A stretch of 31,416 bases of DNA, taken from positions 1-31,416 of the forward strand of contig JBFLYA010000018.1 of the NCBI GenBank assembly GCA_040757115.1. The letters run 5' to 3'. Shown in pieces: positions 1 to 6,851 of this stretch. The notes beneath the pieces are model-generated. The model had not been told where the DNA came from. It ran no database searches and saw only the letters and a program-made list of their open reading frames with translations. Every line of letters starts with the position of its first letter. The stretch's first letter is position 1. The stretch comes from a bacterium (lineage in GTDB: Bacteria; UBA9089; CG2-30-40-21; SBAY01). A program made the translations under genes and the position numbers.

Positions 1-145
1 TGAGATTTCCACCAATTGCCTCACTTAAATTTTTAGCCTCAATTAAAGGGGTATTACCTTCTTTTAAAGTAATTATTGGGGTTTTATCCCTCACAGGTAA
101 AAAATCTTTATATTGGGCAATTATCCCCTGCCAGTTATTATTCAT
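1..145 (-). CDS. thrC: Threonine synthase, N-terminal fragment cut by the window edge
   Basis: Threonine synthase converts O-phosphohomoserine to threonine with pyridoxal phosphate in the cytoplasm. The ATG is at 143-145, and 48 codons are visible before the window edge. They read [18 protein letters not shown], then a stretch with [20 protein letters not shown]. The pattern of a short W-G-I-I-x-x-Y start followed by LPV and T-P-x-I-T-L-x-E-G-N-T-P-L-I is typical of the thrC N-terminus. AAGGGTG about 10 nt upstream could serve as ribosome binding site. The PLP lysine lies outside the window. An inverted-repeat element begins 44 bp upstream. The call rests on a short but characteristic stretch; a related fold-II PLP enzyme is the alternative. 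Confidence 0.8.
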   Translation of the reverse strand, partial: MNNNWQGIIAQYKDFLPVRDKTPIITLKEGNTPLIEAKNLSEAIGGNL

Positions 146-188
146 TGTTTTTTTTCACCCTTTGAAAATACTTTTTTTAACTGAAATG

Positions 189-649
189 GTAACTATTCAG
201 CATACCAAGCAAGTAGGAAGTAGGTAGTAGGTAAGTAGGAAAGGGATAAAGGATGTGCACGGTATTCCTCTTCTGGGGACAATGTCTCCCCTTTCCTACT
301 TTCCTACTCTCCTACTTTCAGGAAAATCCCCCATTTCACTGATGCATTACCTTATTTCTTCAAGAGATCCCTGGCTTATATTATAGGCATTTAACTTATT
401 CTTTATGCCTTGTTTCTTAAAACCTTCTGCAATATTTGCTGGAATAGAAACAGCCGCTCTGCACATCTGTTGCACCAATCCATATTTTTCTTCAGTGGGG
501 AAGTTTTTGGTTATTTCGTATATTCTTATCACTAAATGATGGCTTTTTTGCCATACTACAAGTTGTCTAAAATCATCTAACTTCTCATTCATTTTCTTTC
601 CCTTTCCTACTTCCCTACTCTCCTACTTTCCTACAGGGTGAATAGTTAC
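189..649. mobile_element. Inverted-repeat element with GTAACTATTCA ends carrying a four-helix-bundle gene
   Basis: The ends are GTAACTATTCA (189-199) and its exact reverse complement TGAATAGTTAC (639-649). Inside each end is a GTAGGAAGTAGG-type arm (about 208-246) or its complement (about 601-634). A further inverted arm at about 289-330, followed by a degenerate end TGATGCATTAC (340-350), suggests a smaller copy nested at the left. The cargo is a truncated minus-strand gene at 347-592. No transposase lies inside, so the element would be non-autonomous. The same 11-bp ends recur elsewhere in the window with different arms. Confidence 0.6.
347..592 (-). pseudogene. Four-helix-bundle (23S rRNA intervening-sequence type) protein, C-terminally truncated
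   Basis: The 81-residue product begins MNEKLDDFRQLVVWQKSHHL and contains VSIPANIAEGF and NISQGSLEEIR. These are hallmarks of the four-helix-bundle family (PF05635), first known from intervening sequences in 23S rRNA genes; the molecular role is unknown. Family members are usually about 115-125 residues, so the last helix is missing. The reading frame stops at TAA (347-349), exactly inside the degenerate element end at 340-350, so the insertion seems to supply the stop. The gene is cargo of the 189-649 element. It is probably non-functional, although a short bundle might still be made. Confidence 0.8.
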
Positions 650-1168
650 TCAGAATCCTATTTTTATGGTTCTTTCTGGTGGTGGAGCCATTAGAGCTTT
701 TATGGCATCAAAGATTATCTTAAATTGGGTGTCATACTTTCCAAATTGTGCATCATACTTTCTCTCCATGTCTTCAACTTTTCTTCTCAATTCCTCATGG
801 GAGCTTAATATTTTTCTCATCCTGGTAAATGCTCGCATGATTTGGATATTGACCAGGATAGCTCTTTCGCTGTTAAGGACAGATGACAGCATAGCTACGC
901 CTTGTTCTGTAAAGACATAGGGATTCGTAGGCGAATGCTTCATGATTTTGAACCTATCGCAATTTGCGATAAGTTCCTCTTTTTCCTCCTTGTTTAGCTG
1001 AAACATAAAATCTACAGGAAAGCGTTTAGCATTCCTTTTTACCTGTTCTCTCAACCTAATAGGTTTTACTTCATAAAGTTCTGCCAGGTCTCTATCCAAC
1101 ATCACCTTTTGGTCTCTTATTACAAAGATTTTAGTCTCTATCCTTTCTATCGGTATTAACTGATTCAT
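650..1168 (-). CDS. ORF6N-domain DNA-binding protein
   Basis: This 172-residue protein has an N-terminal ORF6N domain (PF10543) at about residues 8-95: IETKIFVIRDQKVMLDRDLA, then LYEVKPIRLREQVKRN and YVFTEQGVAMLSSVL. A basic, glutamate-rich coiled region follows (about 110-150), and the tail has the common MAPPPE...IGF ending. ORF6N proteins occur in phages and mobile regions and are thought to bind DNA. The gene looks full length. The stop TGA (650-652) directly abuts the outer end of the 189-649 element, so the element sits exactly at the 3' end. The start overlaps the end of an excisionase-like remnant read in another frame, and both probably use the minus-strand promoter at 1297-1325. Function beyond DNA binding is unknown. 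Confidence 0.85.
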   Translation of the reverse strand: MNQLIPIERIETKIFVIRDQKVMLDRDLAELYEVKPIRLREQVKRNAKRFPVDFMFQLNKEEKEELIANCDRFKIMKHSPTNPYVFTEQGVAMLSSVLNSERAILVNIQIMRAFTRMRKILSSHEELRRKVEDMERKYDAQFGKYDTQFKIIFDAIKALMAPPPERTIKIGF

Positions 1169-1283
1169 GGTAACCGCCTTCTTCTACATATTTTTGAAGT
1201 AATCTTCTTGAGAATTTCCATACCCGGTCAACCTGTTTAGCAGGTATTTCGCCTTTTTGGACATGCCTTCTTATTACTTTTGC
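1131..1283 (-). pseudogene. Remnant of an excisionase/MerR-type helix-turn-helix protein
   Basis: An open minus-strand stretch reads VIRRHVQKGEIPAKQVDRVW, then KFSRRLLQKYVEEGG, ending at TAA 1131-1133. The pattern R-x-V-x-x-G-x-I-P-A-x-x-V-x-x-x-W-x-F is the second half of the small HTH_17/excisionase DNA-binding domain. The first half and a start codon are missing: the frame is closed by TGA just upstream. A nearby ATG (1285-1287) lies in a different frame, so a single-base shift may have broken the gene. It overlaps the ORF6N start by 38 bp. It could also be a short active peptide, but truncation is more likely. Confidence 0.5.
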
Positions 1284-1296
1284 TCATTCTGAAGAT

Positions 1297-1325
1297 ATTC
1301 TACCAAAAATTTTATCCTATGTCAA
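1297..1325 (-). promoter_or_regulatory. Minus-strand sigma70-type promoter upstream of the excisionase remnant and ORF6N gene
   Basis: On the minus strand TTGACA (1320-1325), a 17-bp spacer and TAGAAT (1297-1302) form a near-consensus promoter. An ATG lies only nine bases past the -10 box, giving an almost leaderless transcript. A closely similar stretch recurs at 15337-15365. Confidence 0.65.
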
Positions 1326-1333
1326 CAAATTTC

Positions 1334-1362
1334 TTGCCATTTGTGAGGAAATTTGTTATAAT
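1334..1362 (+). promoter_or_regulatory. Sigma70-type promoter reading toward the FapA-like gene
   Basis: TTGCCA (1334-1339), a 17-bp spacer and TATAAT (1357-1362) are one base from consensus. The promoter is back to back with the minus-strand promoter at 1297-1325. Transcripts would pass through the palindrome at 1442-1574 before reaching the gene at 1615. Confidence 0.65.
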
Positions 1363-1441
1363 AATAGAGTTAGAGGTCAAATATCCCTTTTCTGACTTCT
1401 GGTTTCTGACCTCTGTCAACAATCTAATTATGTCCCACAAT

Positions 1442-1574
1442 TTTTACTGAACACTGTGAAGAGTGATAATTCACAATTGACAATTCACCATTCACCATTA
1501 TTAAGGAAATTTAGGGAAGAAATTGTGAATGGTGAATTGCGAATTGTGAATGAATGTAACATTGTTCAGTAAAA
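1442..1574. repeat. Palindromic element with TTTTACTGAACA ends
   Basis: TTTTACTGAACA (1442-1453) is matched by the exact inverse TGTTCAGTAAAA (1563-1574). The interior is also inverted: TTCACAATTGACAATTCACC on the left against GGTGAATTGCGAATTGTGAA on the right. The 133-bp unit could fold into one long hairpin in the leader of the downstream gene. It is a MITE-like repeat of a different type from the GTAAC-ended family. Confidence 0.6.
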
Positions 1575-1614
1575 CTTATGGGTAAAGATAAAGTCAACAA
1601 ATGGAGGGTTTTCA

Positions 1615-4600
1615 ATGGAGCAAGACCTTGCCTATCAATATGGAATACAAGATTGGGAACAGGAATTATTAGGAGACGAAGCTATCCCTGGCCAACTCTT
1701 AGCTGTTAAAAATCCACCTGCTCCTGGCAAGCCTGGTTTGACTGTTACCGGGGAAGAATTGACACCACAATTGGGCGAGGATATCCCTCTTATCCCCGGG
1801 AAAAACACATATCTTTCTGAAGATAAACAACGAATTTACTCAGCTGTATCAGGGAAGATTAGTTGGAGAGGACACCGTGTCGATGTAGAAGAAGAACTGC
1901 AAATTCAAGGAGATGTAGATGAGGATGTTGAGTTTGAAGGTCGGGTAAAGATTAGCGGAAATGTTGGTGAAAAATTCAAGGTTCACGCCGGGGGTGACAT
2001 TATTATTGGCGGTTTGGTGCAGTCAGCAGAAATTATCTCTGGCGGAAGCATTGAAATAGGTCAAGAGATTTCAAAAGCGACAATAACTGCTGAGGAAGAT
2101 ATTAAAGCCTCTGCGGTTAAAGAAGCCACCCTCGAGGCAAAAGGAAATATTCTCATTGACGGACCAATTCTTAGTAGTAAAGTAAATGGCTATCGAGTTA
2201 TCTGTTCTGGACGAAGAGGAATAATCACCGGCGGAACAACTTCTGCCAAAAAAGAAATATCTGCAATGGCAATTGGAAGTGAAAAGTCATCTGTTCAAAC
2301 AGAATTAAAGGTTGGTCAAGGAGGAAGACTTTCTGTTCAGGGAATTCTTTATCCCAAAGTAAAGATGCTGTTGGGAAGAAGAAGTATGATTGTTAAAAAA
2401 CCCGTTAAAAAAACCACCTATAAAATAGAAATGAGTGGAGTAACCGCGATAACTTATGAACCGCCTAAAATCGAACCAGTCGAAGAGATAACTTCAGAAA
2501 ATAAACCTCAGATAAAAACCGATTTCCCATCATCAGTAATTTTAGCCGCTTTCTCTGTAGAAGAAGGGAAAAGGCGGGGAGCAGAATTATTAGGATTTCT
2601 GCATACCGAAGTAGGCTACAAATTACTACCAACACCTTACTCAAAAGGTATTCTTCTGCGTGTATTTAAAGCCAATGTTATTGGTCCGTGGAGTGAGCGA
2701 TGGGATGAATTATACGGACCACCGGTTGATGGTTCATTTTCTTTTGATAATCGCTCTGATGGACTTTATATCACCATTATCCATCATCGCGGGGAAGGAA
2801 AACAGGTTACCCCGCAAGATATTCTGAAGAAATGTGAGGAGGATGGATTTGTAAATATTGAGCAGGAAAAAGTAGAAGAGGTGTGCACAAAAAGAACAAA
2901 AGAACCGGTAAAAATAGGACCACGACAATATATTAAAGGTACAGTCGAGGTGATTATTCCTGAAGATGAAAGTAAAGCTTCAATTTCAATTGTTCCGCCC
3001 AAATTAGGCGGGATGTTAATGAAAATAGATGAGGTGATGCAGGCTTTAAAGGGAAACGGTGTTGTCCTGACACTGGTTAAAAAAGAACGAATTATTGAGG
3101 CATTGAATAAGGCAGAATTTAATGTCTCAATTGATGTCGCCGAACACCAATTGCCATTGCCAGGCAAAAAGGCATATTTTAATTACCAACTTGGAGTTAA
3201 GGATGGGGTGGAGATAATAAATGATACTGCTATTCCAGGTCAATTATTAGCCGTGAAGTCACCGGCAACTTATGGAAAACCCGGAATGACTATTCGAGGG
3301 AAAGAAATTCCAGCATTATCTGGAGAGGACTTTGAACTTACCATCGGTAGAAATACCTTTTTGTCTGACAATAAGTTAAAACTATTTGCCTCTTCTTTTG
3401 GCCGTGTTGTCTGGACTGATAATCGGGCAGATGTTGAACAAATATTTGATTTTCAAGGAGATGTAGATGAAAATATTGAATTTGACGGGATTATAAATAT
3501 AAGTGGTTCACTGGGGAATAAATTTAAAGTTAATGCCTCAAGTGATGTTAATATTGGTGGTGGTATAAATGATGCCGAGATAATCTGTGGCGGAAATGTG
3601 GAGGTAAAACAGGATATTATTATCGGAAATATCAATGCTCAGGGAAATATTATTGCCAGGTCAGCTAAAAATTCTACATTAGAGACAAAAGGAAGTATCA
3701 TTCTCGAAGATGGACTCACTAACTGTACCATCAAGGCGGATAAAATCATCTGTAAAGGCAGAAGAGGATTTATTATTGGCGGCACTATCCAGGCACAAAA
3801 AGAAATAAATGCTAAGGCTATCGGCAGTGACCGAGTCTCAACTCAAACAACGATTACGGTTGCTCAGGGCGGTAAAATAAGCAGTTATGGTTATATATTC
3901 CCTAAAGTGAATATGATGCTGGGAAGAAGAAGTATGCTGGTTAAACGAGCCCTTAAACGACTTACGCTTAATGCTGGCTTATCGGGAATAACTACCACAG
4001 ACTATGAAGAACCTAAAATAGAGATTGCAAAAAAGATGCCTATTATCCAGGTTCAAGATACCACTAAAACCGAAACCGCTAAACCTAAATTACCACCATC
4101 TGTCGTTATTTACGCCTCTTCCCTGGAAGAAGGTAAAATAAAAGGAGCAGAATTATTAAATATCTCTCCGACAGATTTAGATGGGGAGATGATTCCAAAG
4201 GAACATTCTAAATTACCAGTATTACGAATTTTCCCAAAGGATTTATTTGGTGCATGGAAAAAGGAATGGGAAGAAATGTATGGCCCGGCAAGAGATGGTT
4301 CTTTTACCCTTGAAAATAAACCCGATGGTTTATATCTTCATCTTACACCGCATCGGGGGGCAGGTAAAGCGGTAAAACCAGAAGATATATTAGCCGAAAT
4401 TAAAAACCAGGAATTTACTGGAGTGGATTCCTCTAAAGTTGTAGAGGCTTGCAAATCAAAGGTAAAAACCACAACCAAAATCGGTATAATGCAATTGACT
4501 AAAGATTTCGGCGGCAAGGTTAAAGTAGATATTGGGGATAAGGGACTTAAGGCATTTTTTACGATAATCCCTCCAGACAGGGGAGCATTAATGCTTAAAA

Positions 4601-4779
4601 AAGAAGATGTTCTGAATGCCTTAAAAGAAAAAGGTGTAGTGGTTGGCATAAAGGAAGAGGCAATTATAAATGCCTTAAAGAATAGAGAGTTTAACAAATC
4701 TATCCTTGTTGCCGAGGCAATTCTACCAGAATTGGGTCAAAAGGCACAATTTACATACCAAATCGGTTCTACGAAATAA
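1615..4779 (+). CDS. Tandemly duplicated DUF342/FapA-like polymer-forming protein
   Basis: The 1054-residue protein has two copies of one module series. Each has a FapA-type repetitive beta-helix (about residues 1-285 and 515-810) with matching motifs such as AIPGQLLAVK, GDVDE(D/N)(V/I)EF and P-K-V-x-M-(L/M)-L-G-R-R-S-M. A Jag-N-like segment follows (SVEEGKRRGAELL; SLEEGKIKGAELL), then two FapA-N-like segments. FapA proteins (DUF342, PF03961) are linked to flagellar assembly and cell polarity, but their biochemistry is poorly known. GGAGGG five bases upstream fixes the start. The N-terminus begins at the end of a FapA-N unit (YQYGIQD), and the C-terminus stops just as a third beta-helix would begin (FTYQIGSTK). 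The series is therefore out of phase, or cut at both ends, compared with usual family members. No flagellar gene is adjacent. Confidence 0.8.
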   Translation: MEQDLAYQYGIQDWEQELLGDEAIPGQLLAVKNPPAPGKPGLTVTGEELTPQLGEDIPLIPGKNTYLSEDKQRIYSAVSGKISWRGHRVDVEEELQIQGDVDEDVEFEGRVKISGNVGEKFKVHAGGDIIIGGLVQSAEIISGGSIEIGQEISKATITAEEDIKASAVKEATLEAKGNILIDGPILSSKVNGYRVICSGRRGIITGGTTSAKKEISAMAIGSEKSSVQTELKVGQGGRLSVQGILYPKVKMLLGRRSMIVKKPVKKTTYKIEMSGVTAITYEPPKIEPVEEITSENKPQIKTDFPSSVILAAFSVEEGKRRGAELLGFLHTEVGYKLLPTPYSKGILLRVFKANVIGPWSERWDELYGPPVDGSFSFDNRSDGLYITIIHHRGEGKQVTPQDILKKCEEDGFVNIEQEKVEEVCTKRTKEPVKIGPRQYIKGTVEVIIPEDESKASISIVPPKLGGMLMKIDEVMQALKGNGVVLTLVKKERIIEALNKAEFNVSIDVAEHQLPLPGKKAYFNYQLGVKDGVEIINDTAIPGQLLAVKSPATYGKPGMTIRGKEIPALSGEDFELTIGRNTFLSDNKLKLFASSFGRVVWTDNRADVEQIFDFQGDVDENIEFDGIINISGSLGNKFKVNASSDVNIGGGINDAEIICGGNVEVKQDIIIGNINAQGNIIARSAKNSTLETKGSIILEDGLTNCTIKADKIICKGRRGFIIGGTIQAQKEINAKAIGSDRVSTQTTITVAQGGKISSYGYIFPKVNMMLGRRSMLVKRALKRLTLNAGLSGITTTDYEEPKIEIAKKMPIIQVQDTTKTETAKPKLPPSVVIYASSLEEGKIKGAELLNISPTDLDGEMIPKEHSKLPVLRIFPKDLFGAWKKEWEEMYGPARDGSFTLENKPDGLYLHLTPHRGAGKAVKPEDILAEIKNQEFTGVDSSKVVEACKSKVKTTTKIGIMQLTKDFGGKVKVDIGDKGLKAFFTIIPPDRGALMLKKEDVLNALKEKGVVVGIKEEAIINALKNREFNKSILVAEAILPELGQKAQFTYQIGSTK

Positions 4780-4786
4780 AAAATTA

Positions 4787-5028
4787 GTAACCGTTCAGAT
4801 AGTAATTCACCGCAGAGACGCAGAAGAACAGAGAAGACAGGGAAATAAATCAGATAACAGAAAAAATTAGGTAATACATAAGACATCAAAACCAAATTTG
4901 TTAATCAATCATGATATGTCGGTTCTTAAAAGCTTGCTTTGATGAAAATCAGAGATGGAATGAAGTGTATGGTAAATAGTTTTTTATTTTTTTCTCTGCG
5001 TCTCTGTGTCTCTGCGGTGAACGGTTAC
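4787..5028. mobile_element. Inverted-repeat element, copy A of the CCGCAGAGACGCAGAG subtype
   Basis: The ends are GTAACCGTTCA (4787-4797) and TGAACGGTTAC (5018-5028). The arms CCGCAGAGACGCAGA and CTCTGCGTCTCTGTGTCTC pair. AAAATTA borders both sides and may be a 7-bp target duplication, although the local sequence is AT-rich. The interior shares several blocks in order with the copy at 8519-8795, including AAATAAATCAGATAACAGAA and TTTGTTAATCAATC. It has no open reading frame of note. It starts eight bases past the stop of the FapA-like gene. Confidence 0.7.
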
Positions 5029-5116
5029 AAAATTACCTGGTAAGCCTTATAATAAAGATAATCTTTTTATCCGTGTTTTTTTACTTTCGATTTATCAGAG
5101 GAAGCAAAAAAAAAGA

Positions 5117-5145
5117 TTGACAAAAAGATGTTAGTTAAGTATAAT
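5117..5145 (+). promoter_or_regulatory. Consensus promoter for tRNA-Gly
   Basis: TTGACA (5117-5122), a 17-bp spacer and TATAAT (5140-5145) match the sigma70 consensus perfectly. The tRNA begins 12 bases after the -10 box, as expected for a strong stable-RNA promoter. Confidence 0.85.
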
Positions 5146-5156
5146 ATAAATGGTGT

Positions 5157-5232
5157 GCGGGAGTAACTCAGCTGGTAGAGTACGACCTTGCCAAGGTTGG
5201 AGTCGAGGGTTCGAATCCCTTCTCCCGCTCCA
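5157..5232 (+). tRNA. tRNA-Gly (anticodon GCC), CCA encoded
   Basis: The acceptor stem GCGGGAG pairs fully with CTCCCGC. The D loop holds CAGCTGGTAGAG, the anticodon stem CGACC/GGTTG encloses TTGCCAA with GCC at 5190-5192, and the T arm has GGTTCGAATCC. The discriminator base is U (5229), usual for bacterial glycine tRNAs, followed by an encoded CCA (5230-5232). It is a single gene with its own promoter. Confidence 0.95.
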
Positions 5233-5336
5233 AAATTTCTACCCGGGCAATTTATAGTGACTCATCAGTGTGTTCTCACCATGTTTTATTCAACCTTTGT
5301 AGTTTTATTCCTTTTCTGGTCTCATCTAATTTTCAT

Positions 5337-6314
5337 CTAATATCTAATTCGCGGGTCTAAATAGGCATAGAGAATATCTGCGATTAAATTGGACACAAGA
5401 ACGATAACAGAGAGTAAGAAAAAAGCCGCCTGGGCTAATGGATAATCGTGAGAGAGCACAGCTTCAATCAAAAGTTTCCCTAAACCAGGCCATGAAAACA
5501 CCTTTTCGGTCAGCACCCCACCATTCATCGAAAAGGCAAGACTTAATGCCAGGGCGGTGACAACAGGCAACATCGCATTTCGAGCGGCATGTTTATCACG
5601 GATTGTTTTCTCATCAAGTCCTTTTGCCCTGGCAGTAGTAATATAATCCTCCCGCAATGTTTCTAACATACTATTTCGCATAAGTAACATAGAGCCAGCA
5701 AAGAAAAGCAGTGTCAGAACAAAGAGAGGTAGGGCTAAATGGTATAAAACATCCAATATTTTCGGTAAGATTCCAATACTTTTATCTGACCAGATTTCTG
5801 GGGTTAGCATTCCGGCTAATGGAAACCAACTAAGTTTATAGGCAAATATCCATATTATTATCAATCCAAACCAGGGAATAAATATGGTATAGAAAAATAA
5901 TCCAAAGACAGTGATTCCTATTTCCATGCGACTACCTCTTTTCCACGCAAGATACTTTCCCAGTGGAAGCCCAATTAAGTAAGCTAAAATTGTGGCAGTA
6001 GTAAATAAAAGGATAGTGTTAGGTAATTTTTCCATCACAATATCAAAAACTGGTTCAGGATAATAAAATGAGTGGCCAAAATTTAAACTTAAGATATTCT
6101 TAAGATAATATCCATATTGAACGAATAATGGTTTATCTAAACCAAATTGTTCACGGATAAGTATCTTTGCCTCAGCGGGTATCTTTGGGTCTAAAATCAT
6201 TGACGCCGGGTCACCTGGCATTACCCGAAAGAGGATAAACAATAAAGTCATTATAATAAACAGGGTGATTATTATCTGATAAAGCCTTTTTATGATAAAT
6301 TTGCTTATATTCAT
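5337..6314 (-). CDS. Orphan ABC transporter permease, DppB/OppB family
   Basis: This 325-residue inner-membrane protein belongs to the dipeptide/oligopeptide/nickel permease family. It opens with ISKFIIKRLYQIIITLFIIM and LFRVMPGDPA, the typical first membrane segment followed by the PGDP motif. About six hydrophobic spans are visible. The cytoplasmic EAA loop that contacts the ATPase reads DYITTARAKGLDEKTIRDKH, followed by ARNAMLPVVT. The length (family about 305-340) and the C-terminus (YLDPRIRY) look complete. Family members normally sit with a DppC-type permease, two ATPases and a binding protein, and none is adjacent here. A promoter at 6327-6355 places transcription start only a few bases before the ATG. 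The substrate cannot be predicted. Confidence 0.9.
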   Translation of the reverse strand: MNISKFIIKRLYQIIITLFIIMTLLFILFRVMPGDPASMILDPKIPAEAKILIREQFGLDKPLFVQYGYYLKNILSLNFGHSFYYPEPVFDIVMEKLPNTILLFTTATILAYLIGLPLGKYLAWKRGSRMEIGITVFGLFFYTIFIPWFGLIIIWIFAYKLSWFPLAGMLTPEIWSDKSIGILPKILDVLYHLALPLFVLTLLFFAGSMLLMRNSMLETLREDYITTARAKGLDEKTIRDKHAARNAMLPVVTALALSLAFSMNGGVLTEKVFSWPGLGKLLIEAVLSHDYPLAQAAFFLLSVIVLVSNLIADILYAYLDPRIRY

Positions 6315-6326
6315 ATTTTCAAAGAA

Positions 6327-6355
6327 ATTTTATCATAGATTTGGGATTATGTCAA
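6327..6355 (-). promoter_or_regulatory. Minus-strand promoter of the ABC permease gene
   Basis: On the minus strand TTGACA (6350-6355), a 17-bp spacer and TAAAAT (6327-6332) lie 12 bases ahead of the ATG at 6314. The mRNA leader would be only about five bases and no Shine-Dalgarno sequence fits. Confidence 0.65.
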
Positions 6356-6384
6356 CAAAAAGTCCTGGTAACCAAGCAGTTCTT

Positions 6385-6767
6385 GTACCTGTTTAGCGTA
6401 TTCCAAATTGCGTTGATTTGAGGCGTAACTCTTTGTTAAACAATAGGATACCGCGGTGCGAAATATTCCACAAGGAGTTTAATGCAAATATCAAAATGTA
6501 AAAATCAAAATTACAAAGCAAAATGCAAAAATACTTGTAAGGCAATAAAAAAAATCAAATATTAAATATTAAAAATCAAAAATAAGAATAAAAGAATTCC
6601 TTAATTTTGATATTTGCTCTTTGATTTTTGATATGATATTTGATATGTCATTTTGCATTTTAATATTTAATTTTTGATTTTGTATTACACAACTTGTTGT
6701 GTTTGAAGTGGTTTCGCACTAAGTCAGTACCATTCATTTGTGCTCTCTGACCACGCTAAACAGGTAC
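6385..6767. repeat. Large nested inverted-repeat element upstream of glnS
   Basis: GTACCTGTTTAGCG (6385-6398) is exactly inverted as CGCTAAACAGGTAC (6754-6767). Inside lie a second pair (GTGCGAAA near 6454, TTTCGCAC near 6712) and a third, AT-rich pair (ATGTAAAAATCAAAATTAC and AAAGCAAAATGCAAAAAT against ATTTTGCATTTT and TTTTTGATTTTG). No gene is seen in this 383-bp stretch. The concentric layout suggests elements inserted into elements. It differs from the GTAAC-ended family. Confidence 0.6.
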
Positions 6768-6803
6768 CAATTCTTAGCATTGCTGACCGAATTGCTACTT
6801 TGA

Positions 6804-6832
6804 TTGACATTTAATTGAAACTATGCTATAAT
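6804..6832 (+). promoter_or_regulatory. Consensus promoter of glnS
   Basis: TTGACA (6804-6809), a 17-bp spacer and TATAAT (6827-6832) match consensus fully. The expected start near 6839 leaves a leader of about 12 bases before the ATG at 6852, with only a weak AAGGT as ribosome binding site. Confidence 0.8.
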
Positions 6833-6851
6833 TGACATAAGGTAAGTAATT

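Noticed and set aside
200-640. CRISPR array from the repeated GTAGGAAGTAGG motifs
   Set aside because: The units are 7-10 bases, imperfect, without regular spacers, and inverted between the two sides, so they are arms of a palindromic element.
2734-3167. Long minus-strand open frames inside the FapA-like gene
   Set aside because: They lie opposite a well-conserved gene, have low-complexity, cysteine- and phenylalanine-rich products and no ribosome binding site, as expected for antisense shadows.
5233-5336. Rho-independent terminator after tRNA-Gly
   Set aside because: No GC-rich stem followed by a T run is visible in the gap before the permease stop.
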